Notes under the pieces: generated by a model
Database searches by the model: none
Told to the model about the DNA's origin: nothing
The model's input: the letters and a program-made list of their open reading frames with translations, nothing else
Position numbers and translations under genes: made by a program
Assembly: GCA_030841965.1 (NCBI GenBank)
Contig: JAUUSJ010000138.1
Span: 1 to 11,353, forward strand
Direction of reading: 5' to 3'
DNA: 11,353 nt
From: Blautia sp.
GTDB lineage: Bacteria; Bacillota; Clostridia; Lachnospirales; Lachnospiraceae
In this document: one piece after another, positions 6,409-11,353 of the stretch
Layout: the number at the start of each line of letters is the position of its first letter
Numbering within the stretch: the stretch's first letter is position 1

Positions 6409-6978
6409 GTGAAAAATACAGTAGAAATTCGTTGGCATGGACGAGGGGGACAGGGTGCAAAGACGGCGGCTCTTCTCTTGGCGGACGTGGCATTTCAGAC
6501 AGGAAAGTATGTGCAGGGATTTCCAGAGTACGGTCCAGAGCGTATGGGAGCTCCGATTACGGCCTATAATCGGATTAGTTCCGCCCCAATTCGTGTGCAT
6601 TCTAATATTTATGATCCAGATTTCGTGGTCGTGGTGGATGAGACTTTATTGGAAGATGTGGATGTGACAAATGGTCTTAGTAAGGACGGAGCGATTATTG
6701 TCAATACAGCGAAGAGTAAGGAAGAGATTATGCCACATCTTCGCGGATATGAGGGAAGAGTCTATACGATTGATGCGCATCGTATCTCGATGGCGACGCT
6801 TGGAAAGTATTTTCCAAATTCTCCGATGCTTGCGGCCATCGTTGCTATCAGTGGAGTGATTGACAGAGCGACATTTTTAAGAGAGATGGAAAATTCTTAT
6901 AAACATAAATTTGCGAAGAAGCCAGAAGTGATAGAAGGCAATATGAATGCCCTCAAGATGGTTTTACAGGAGGTGTAA
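6409..6978 (+). CDS. porC: Pyruvate/2-oxoacid:ferredoxin oxidoreductase gamma subunit
   Basis: This 189-aa protein is the gamma subunit of the four-subunit type enzyme, which converts pyruvate plus CoA to acetyl-CoA and CO2 while reducing ferredoxin. It starts at GTG 6409, with AGAGGA (6397-6402) upstream. Near the N-terminus are GRGGQGAKTAALLLADVA and VQGFPEYGPERMGAP, which define the family. The middle section DPDFVVVVDETLL is also typical. It is followed immediately by delta, alpha and beta, the order known from Thermotoga and Pyrococcus por loci. A related 2-oxoisovalerate enzyme cannot be excluded on this subunit alone. Confidence 0.9.
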   Translation: MKNTVEIRWHGRGGQGAKTAALLLADVAFQTGKYVQGFPEYGPERMGAPITAYNRISSAPIRVHSNIYDPDFVVVVDETLLEDVDVTNGLSKDGAIIVNTAKSKEEIMPHLRGYEGRVYTIDAHRISMATLGKYFPNSPMLAAIVAISGVIDRATFLREMENSYKHKFAKKPEVIEGNMNALKMVLQEV

Positions 6979-7295
6979 TGATGGCTAATAAGATAGCTAC
7001 AGATATTTCAAAGATTACAGAACAAAGCTCCTGGCGTGATTTGACTGAGGGAAATCAAATTTATGCAGGAGGAACTTCAAAATATTTCAATACGGGCGAG
7101 TGGAGAACATGTACACCGATTTTTGACGCAGAGAAATGTACCCAATGTCTGCTCTGTGCTCCAGTATGTCCAGATAGCAGTATCCCTGTTTTTCACGGTG
7201 AGAGGGCGGAGTTTGATTTAGATCACTGTAAGGGATGCGGAATTTGTGCAAAAGTATGTCCATTTGGGGCGATTACAATGAAGGAGGGAAAATAA
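6978..7295 (+). CDS. porD: Pyruvate/2-oxoacid:ferredoxin oxidoreductase delta subunit
   Basis: This is a 105-aa two-cluster ferredoxin-type subunit that carries electrons from the catalytic subunits to external ferredoxin. The first cluster motif is C54-x2-C57-x2-C60-x3-C64 followed by P. The second is C84-x2-C87-x2-C90-x3-C94 followed by P. Both are classical [4Fe-4S] patterns. The N-terminal ~45 residues, including SWRDLTEGN and GEWRTCTPIFD, match the PorD leader region. The ATG at 6978 overlaps the porC stop. A second ATG at 6981 sits 7 nt from AGGAGG (6968-6973) and may be the true start. Confidence 0.93.
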   Translation: MMANKIATDISKITEQSSWRDLTEGNQIYAGGTSKYFNTGEWRTCTPIFDAEKCTQCLLCAPVCPDSSIPVFHGERAEFDLDHCKGCGICAKVCPFGAITMKEGK

Positions 7296-7296
7296 A

Positions 7297-8478
7297 ATGG
7301 CAATTCGAGATCGTTTATCTGGCAATGAGGCGGTGAGTCTTGCAATTAAGCAGATTAATCCTGATGTTATGCCTGCTTTTCCTATCACACCTTCTACAGA
7401 GATTCCTCAGTATGTCTCTACTTATATCGCAAATGGTGAGATGGATACCGAGTTTATTCCAGTTGAGAGTGAGCATAGCTCTATGAGTGCGACAATTGGT
7501 GCGAGTGCGGCGGGAGCGAGAGCTTTGACCGCGACTTCTTCTTGTGGTCTTGCGCTTATGTGGGAGGAGCTTTATGTGGCGGCTTCCAACCGACTTCCCG
7601 TTGTTTTGGCTCTAGTAAACCGTGCTCTTAGCGGACCGATTAATATTAACTGTGACCACTCAGACAGTATGGGAGCGAGAGATTCTGGATGGATTCAGAT
7701 TTATGCGGAGAATAATCAGGAGGCTTACGACAATTTTATTCAGGCGTATCCGATTGCGGAGCATAAGGATGTACATTTGCCTGTGATGATTTGTCAGGAT
7801 GGATTTATTACAAGTCATGCGGTGGAAAATATTGAGCTATTATCGGACGAGGAGGTACAGGAGTTTGTCGGTGAGTATGAGCCAGAGAATTTCTTACTGA
7901 ATGCAGATTGTCCGATGGCAGTCGGACCTTATGCCGTGTCCAATTATTATATGGAGTCAAAAAAAGCACAGGCAGAGGCGATGAAGAATGCAAAGCAGGT
8001 TATCTTGGACATCGCAAGGAAGTATGAAGAGCTTACGGGACGAAGCTATGGATTTTTTGAGGAGTATCAATTAGAGGATGCCGAGTATGCGATTGTTATG
8101 ATTGGCTCTGCGGCTGGAACGACGAAGGATGCGATTGATGAGCTTCGCGCAGAGGGAAAGAAAGTCGGCTTATTAAAGATTCGAGTATTCCGTCCGTTTC
8201 CTGGAGAAGAAATTGCAGCTGCCCTAAAGAATATGAGAGGAATTGCAATTTTGGATAGAGATGATAGTTTCAGCGCACATGGAGCTCCGCTCGGTGTGGA
8301 AGTGACGACGGCACTTTATCATGCGCGAGTATTTGCCGAGGTTCGCAATTATATCTATGGCTTAGGCGGAAGAGATTTTCGCGTGGAGGATGCAAAGAAA
8401 GTATTTGCCGAGATGGAAGATTTGGTAGAAAATGGAGCTAAAGTGGAGCAGTATCAATATATTGGACTTAGAGACTAG
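7297..8478 (+). CDS. porA: Pyruvate/2-oxoacid:ferredoxin oxidoreductase alpha subunit
   Basis: This 393-aa subunit contains the pyrimidine-binding half of the thiamine diphosphate site. SGNEAVSLAIKQINPDVM and AFPITPSTEI open the chain, followed by EFIPVESEHSSMSA, where the Glu and Ser-rich part mark the cofactor-facing region. VNRALSGPININCDHSDSM and ARDSGWIQIYAENNQEA are strongly PorA-like and favour pyruvate over branched-chain or 2-oxoglutarate enzymes. The C-terminal domain (IGSAAGTTKDAID ... GKKVGLLKIRVFRPFP) is the usual domain II. The start is 1 nt after the porD stop with GGAGGG before it. Length is normal for a separate alpha subunit. Confidence 0.94.
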   Translation: MAIRDRLSGNEAVSLAIKQINPDVMPAFPITPSTEIPQYVSTYIANGEMDTEFIPVESEHSSMSATIGASAAGARALTATSSCGLALMWEELYVAASNRLPVVLALVNRALSGPININCDHSDSMGARDSGWIQIYAENNQEAYDNFIQAYPIAEHKDVHLPVMICQDGFITSHAVENIELLSDEEVQEFVGEYEPENFLLNADCPMAVGPYAVSNYYMESKKAQAEAMKNAKQVILDIARKYEELTGRSYGFFEEYQLEDAEYAIVMIGSAAGTTKDAIDELRAEGKKVGLLKIRVFRPFPGEEIAAALKNMRGIAILDRDDSFSAHGAPLGVEVTTALYHARVFAEVRNYIYGLGGRDFRVEDAKKVFAEMEDLVENGAKVEQYQYIGLRD

Positions 8479-8489
8479 GAGGATGCGAG

Positions 8490-9431
8490 ATGGCAAAGAG
8501 AGTGAGATATAATTTAAAAGAAGTAATGAGTCAGCCAGAGCGCGTGGCTCCAGGTCATAGAATGTGTGCTGGATGTGGCGGTACCATCGCACTTAGAGCG
8601 GTGCTTCGCGCACTTCACGAGGGAGACCATGCGGTGATTGGAAATGCGACGGGATGTATGGAGGTTTCCACGTTTATGTATCCGTATACAGCGTATGAGG
8701 ATAGTTATATTCACAATGCGTTTGAGAATGCGGGAGCGACGATGAGCGGTGTCGAGACGGCTTATAAGGCATTAAAGAAAAGGGGCAAGATAAAGGATAA
8801 TTATAAGTTTATTACACTCGGCGGAGATGGCGGTACATATGATATTGGATTTCAGTCTTTATCTGGTGCGATGGAGAGAAATCACGATTTTGTGTATGTA
8901 TGCTATGATAATGGGGCGTATATGAATACAGGTATTCAGCGTTCTTCTGCGACACCGATGTTTGCGGACACGACAACAACACCGGCGGGAAAGGAATCGA
9001 ACGGCAAAATGCAGTACCGCAAGGATTTGGCGGAGATTATCGCAGCGCATAAAGTTCCCTATGTGGCACAGACGACATTTCTTGGGAATTTTAGAGATAT
9101 TCACACGAAGGCGGAGAAGGCGATTTATACCGAGGGAGCCGCACTTTTAAATGTGATGGCTCCGTGTCCGAGAGGATGGAGATATCCAACCGAGGATTTG
9201 ATGGAGATTTGTAAATTAGGGGTGGAGACTTGTTACTGGCCTTTATTTGAGGTGGAAAATGGCAAGTGGACATTAAATTATGCACCGAAGAAAAAGCTTC
9301 CAATCGAGGACTTTTTGAGAGTGCAGGGAAGATTTAAACATCTTTTCAAGAAAGGAAATGAGGAGTTGATTGTTCAGTTCCAGGAGGAAGTGGATAGAAG
9401 ATGGGAGGAACTTCAGATTCGTTGCTCCTAA
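8490..9431 (+). CDS. porB: Pyruvate/2-oxoacid:ferredoxin oxidoreductase beta subunit
   Basis: This 313-aa subunit binds the diphosphate of thiamine diphosphate and one [4Fe-4S] cluster. The ThDP motif runs from GDG (112-114) to DNGAYMNTG (140-148). Cluster cysteines expected in PorB are present: C26-x2-C29 (MCAGCGG), C56 (ATGCME) and C226 (APCPRGW). The last ~80 residues (CKLGVETCYWPLFEVENGKW ... FLRVQGRFKHL) are the standard PorB tail. AGGAGG lies just after the porA stop, 11 nt upstream. With all catalytic motifs intact, the complex should be active. It is the last gene before a terminator. Confidence 0.95.
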   Translation: MAKRVRYNLKEVMSQPERVAPGHRMCAGCGGTIALRAVLRALHEGDHAVIGNATGCMEVSTFMYPYTAYEDSYIHNAFENAGATMSGVETAYKALKKRGKIKDNYKFITLGGDGGTYDIGFQSLSGAMERNHDFVYVCYDNGAYMNTGIQRSSATPMFADTTTTPAGKESNGKMQYRKDLAEIIAAHKVPYVAQTTFLGNFRDIHTKAEKAIYTEGAALLNVMAPCPRGWRYPTEDLMEICKLGVETCYWPLFEVENGKWTLNYAPKKKLPIEDFLRVQGRFKHLFKKGNEELIVQFQEEVDRRWEELQIRCS

Positions 9432-9449
9432 TTTGATATCACGGCGAAG

Positions 9450-9500
9450 GAAAGAGATTGCTCAAGGGGCGAAGGCTTCAAGAGCGGTCTCTTTCTTTTT
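9450..9500 (+). terminator. Intrinsic terminator of the por operon
   Basis: GAAAGAGA (9450-9457) pairs with TCTCTTTC (9488-9495), and GCTC (9460-9463) with GAGC (9482-9485) inside it; T5 follows (9496-9500). The T-run is short, so termination may be partial. Confidence 0.75.
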
Positions 9501-9640
9501 GGAGGAAATGAGGGAGAGATTAAAAGAATAGAAAGTAGAAGAGATTTGGGAGATTTAGAGTGATGAGATGTTTAGTGGGGTAAAAAACTATGAAAATGTG
9601 AATATTTACTTTGGGGAGAAAGAATGATATACTTTTGAGC

Positions 9641-10126
9641 ATGAGAGAGAAATTAAAGCTACTTTCTTTCTTACCGACTATTATTATGCTATCTGTTATT
9701 TTTTTATTTTCAGGGCAACAAGGAGATGCCTCAGCAGAGCTTAGCAGTGGTGTAACTTATAAGATAGTAGAGTTTGAGGGAAAGATAAAAAAAGAACAAT
9801 TAGATAATAATATGATAGAGCAAAGAGTGGAGGAGCTTCATTTTTATGTGAGAAAGATGGGACATATCTCAGAATTTTTTCTTCTTGGGATAGCGATGTC
9901 GATTCCTTGTTTTGTATATCGAATAAAGGGCAGGAAGCTTATTTTTATTCCGATTGGTTGCGCTATTTTATGTGCGGCATTAGACGAATTTCACCAGTTA
10001 TTTATATCTGGGAGAGATGCCGCTTTGAGAGATGTTTTTATTGATAGCATTGGCATTATTTTATCTGCTCTTTTAGTGCAGTTTAGTAGAAAATTTGTGA
10101 AAGAATTGAGGGGAAAGATACGATGA
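9641..10126 (+). CDS. VanZ-family membrane protein
   Basis: With the ATG at 9641 this is 161 aa. Upstream TTG codons at 9635 and 9611 are in frame, and the start is uncertain because only GGGGAG (9613-9618) resembles a ribosome binding site. Four membrane segments are visible: about 7-23, 78-93, 100-114 and 133-150. VanZ-family marks are FSGQ (23-26), RKMGHISEF (71-79), DEFHQLF (115-121) with the following R125, and DVFIDSIG (131-138). A charged ~45-residue loop separates the first two segments. VanZ in vancomycin-resistance clusters confers low-level teicoplanin resistance, but most family members are uncharacterised and nothing here suggests a resistance cluster. The next gene overlaps its stop. 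Confidence 0.85.
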   Translation: MREKLKLLSFLPTIIMLSVIFLFSGQQGDASAELSSGVTYKIVEFEGKIKKEQLDNNMIEQRVEELHFYVRKMGHISEFFLLGIAMSIPCFVYRIKGRKLIFIPIGCAILCAALDEFHQLFISGRDAALRDVFIDSIGIILSALLVQFSRKFVKELRGKIR

Positions 10127-10833
10127 GAAAAATTCAGGATTTTATGAAGAACCGATGTGGGATAGATGAGTTAAACTTATTTTGTCTATGTCTTAGTCTA
10201 GTATTTTATTTTTTGTATATATTTTTGTCAGAGGAGAAAAAAATTTTTGCCTGTCTTGGCTGTCTGATTTTTGTAGTGCTTAGTGCTTGTAGAATGTTTT
10301 CTGAGAATCTTGAGTGGAGAAAAAAGGAGAATCAGGTATTTGTCAAGGTTTGTTCTTTTCTTATACCAGAGAGGAAGGAAACGGAAGAAGAAAGAGAGGC
10401 AAGAAAAAAAGAGAAGCTTGATAAGAAAAAGAGAAAAAATGAAGAGTTGAGACAAAAAACTACTAAAAAAGTGGAAGAGATTAAGGAAGAGACAAAAAAA
10501 GAAGAGAAGGAAGAGGTTGTCTCGAAGGATGAGAGGAAGGAGAGCGTAGAGAGGAAAAAAGAAGAAATATTGAGACAGCGTGAGGAGAAGAGAGAGAGAG
10601 AGCAGAGGGAGAAAGAGGAGAAAAGAAGGAAAGAAGAGGAAAAGAGGGCAGCAGAGGCCTTGGCGAGAGAGCAAAAGAAGCGAGAGCAGAGAAAGAGAGA
10701 GCAGAAATTTGACCCAAATTATGTTTATTTTAATTGTCCTTACTGTAATCAGGCGATTCGAATTCCGAAAAGACAGGGAAAGGTGAAGATTACTTGTCCG
10801 ACTTGTAAGAATAAGTTTATAAAGGAGACTTAA
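10123..10833 (+). CDS. Membrane-anchored coiled-coil protein with C-terminal zinc ribbon
   Basis: This 236-aa protein has its ATG overlapping the VanZ-like stop by 4 nt (ATGA), so the two are probably made together. Two hydrophobic segments lie at about 17-35 and 41-57. A very charged Lys/Glu/Arg stretch of ~120 residues (about 83-200) follows, with the character of a single long helix or coiled coil. The end is a zinc ribbon with C205-P-Y-C208 and C225-P-T-C228, similar to zinc-ribbon domains that sit at protein termini. I see no enzymatic domain. With only two membrane segments and a short loop, the coil and zinc ribbon are likely cytoplasmic. The function is unknown. Confidence 0.75.
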   Translation: MRKIQDFMKNRCGIDELNLFCLCLSLVFYFLYIFLSEEKKIFACLGCLIFVVLSACRMFSENLEWRKKENQVFVKVCSFLIPERKETEEEREARKKEKLDKKKRKNEELRQKTTKKVEEIKEETKKEEKEEVVSKDERKESVERKKEEILRQREEKREREQREKEEKRRKEEEKRAAEALAREQKKREQRKREQKFDPNYVYFNCPYCNQAIRIPKRQGKVKITCPTCKNKFIKET

Positions 10834-10868
10834 AATTTAACAGTATATGTATGTATATTGAGAGGGGG

Positions 10869-11069
10869 GACGCGGAAAGAGGAGACAGATATATGTCCCG
10901 AAAACACGTTCGTTCCCACGGTTTTTCGATATACTTAGCTTTGTCGCTGGAGCACTGTTTGAGTGCCGTAGGCGCGAGTTTGCGGGAAGCGACAAAAATC
11001 AGCGTATGTCGAAAAACCGTGGGAACGAACGTGTTTTCTGAGGACATATGGACGGCTTCTCTTAGCGTC
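10869..11069 (+). repeat. ~200-bp palindromic intergenic element, copy 2
   Basis: A stem of 34 bp with one T.G pair joins 10901-10934 and 11004-11037. An inner stem TTTGTCGCT (10940-10948) pairs with AGCGACAAA (10988-10996). A terminal hairpin GTGCC-GTA-GGCGC spans 10963-10975. Outer complementarity continues imperfectly to GACGC (10869-10873) and GCGTC (11065-11069). The core matches copy 1 at 111 of 116 positions. Unlike copy 1, the middle of the long stem (CACGTTCGTTCCCACG) is fully paired. It lies between the zinc-ribbon gene and the tRNA terminator. Confidence 0.88.
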
Positions 11070-11098
11070 TATTTCCATCTCTATTCCCATATTTCCAC

Positions 11099-11133
11099 AA
11101 AAAAAAGAACAGATCCAATATATGAATCTGTTC
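11099..11133 (-). terminator. Terminator after tRNA-Glu
   Basis: On the - strand, GAACAGAT (11133-11126) pairs with ATCTGTTC (11114-11107), and eight T residues follow (11106-11099). It lies 5 nt after the tRNA 3' end. Confidence 0.88.
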
Positions 11134-11137
11134 CAAA

Positions 11138-11209
11138 CAGCCTGTAGGGGAATCGAACCCCTGTTTCCGCCGTGAGAGGGCGGCGTCTTAACCCCTTGAC
11201 CAACAGGCC
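11138..11209 (-). tRNA. tRNA-Glu (anticodon CUC)
   Basis: This is a 72-nt gene with a full cloverleaf. The acceptor GGCCTGT pairs with ACAGGCT (G1.U72) and the discriminator is G. The anticodon stem CCGCC/GGCGG encloses loop CTCTCAC, so the anticodon is CTC (plus-strand GAG at 11174-11176) and it reads the GAG codon. The T arm is AGGGG-TTCGATT-CCCCT. The terminal CCA is not encoded. It has its own promoter and terminator. Confidence 0.95.
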
Positions 11210-11231
11210 TTATGTCCTAACGACCTTATGA

Positions 11232-11260
11232 ATTATAACATACATCTTGAAAAAATGCAA
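11232..11260 (-). promoter_or_regulatory. Promoter of the complete tRNA-Glu gene
   Basis: On the - strand: TTGCAT (11260-11255), 17-bp spacer, TATAAT (11237-11232) preceded by TGT as an extended -10. The -10 lies 22 bp upstream of the mature 5' end. Confidence 0.8.
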
Positions 11261-11298
11261 GTGTTTTTTTGAACAAATTCTCAGTGGAATTGTTCGAG

Positions 11299-11353
11299 CA
11301 GCCTGTAGGGGAATCGAACCCCTGTTTCCGCCGTGAGAGGGCGGCGTCTTAAC
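11299..11353 (-). tRNA. tRNA-Glu (anticodon CUC), second copy, truncated by window
   Basis: All 55 visible bases are identical to the first copy over the same part: discriminator, acceptor 3' strand, T arm, anticodon arm (anticodon at 11335-11337 on the + strand) and part of the D arm. The 5' end lies beyond the window. Confidence 0.92.

Noticed and set aside
9501..9640. Promoter for the VanZ-like gene
   Set aside because: A promoter is expected after the por terminator, but no pair of hexamers with proper spacing was good enough to report.
10228..10717. Open frames of 148 and 78 codons on the - strand
   Set aside because: They are the complement of the purine-rich coiled-coil region and give Leu/Phe/Ser-rich low-complexity products with no start signals.
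10851..11147. 98-codon open frame across the right-hand palindromic element
   Set aside because: It lies within the inverted repeat and its terminator-side flank, has no ribosome binding site, and the copy at 289-500 does not keep the frame. The conserved feature is the base pairing.
11271..11295. Inverted repeat between the two tRNA genes as a terminator for the right-hand tRNA
   Set aside because: On the - strand the hairpin is followed by A residues, and on the + strand the T-run comes before it, so it does not fit an intrinsic terminator in either direction.
11138..11353. Repeated blocks that could suggest a CRISPR array
   Set aside because: The two repeats are tRNA-Glu genes with complete cloverleaf parts; the spacer has a promoter.

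Overview
The window looks like the chromosome of a low-GC, strictly anaerobic member of the Clostridia, most likely Lachnospiraceae. This is inferred from AT-rich spacers, AGGAGG ribosome binding sites, a GlpP antiterminator, an anaerobic flavoprotein glycerol-3-phosphate dehydrogenase set and a four-subunit 2-oxoacid:ferredoxin oxidoreductase. All protein genes are on the + strand; only the tRNA genes at the right end are on the - strand.

Layout. Positions 1-640 are non-coding. They hold the end of one palindromic element (1-50, running off the left edge), a 27-bp hairpin (68-133) and a full ~200-bp palindromic element (about 289-500). glpP (643-1209) encodes the glycerol-3-phosphate-responsive antiterminator. 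A good promoter (1245-1273) and a ~280-nt leader with competing hairpins (1320-1373) precede a four-gene operon: GlpA-like dehydrogenase with a BFD [2Fe-2S] domain (1563-2996), a second FAD/NAD(P) oxidoreductase (2996-4258), a DUF1667 cysteine protein (4261-4605) and an unrecognised 191-aa protein (4612-5187). It ends at an intrinsic terminator (5198-5238).

The next operon has an extended -10 promoter (5296-5324) and a strong leader hairpin (5352-5414). Its first gene (5456-6364) encodes a protein that looks like a degenerate fusion of half of CbiE with CbiT, the cobalamin-pathway methyltransferases. Then come porC, porD, porA and porB (6409-9431) and a terminator (9450-9500). A third cluster pairs a VanZ-family membrane protein (about 9641-10126) with an overlapping gene for a protein with two membrane segments, a long charged coiled coil and a C-terminal zinc ribbon (10123-10833). 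Another ~200-bp palindromic element follows (about 10869-11069). Last come a terminator, one complete tRNA-Glu(CUC) gene with its own promoter, and a second near-identical copy cut by the window end.

How it fits together. The glp genes oxidise glycerol 3-phosphate to dihydroxyacetone phosphate, which enters glycolysis. The Por enzyme oxidises pyruvate (or a related 2-oxoacid) to acyl-CoA and reduces ferredoxin. The two most unusual items are the CbiE/CbiT-like protein leading the por operon and the palindromic elements, whose two full copies differ in their 117-bp core only at sites that keep base pairing.
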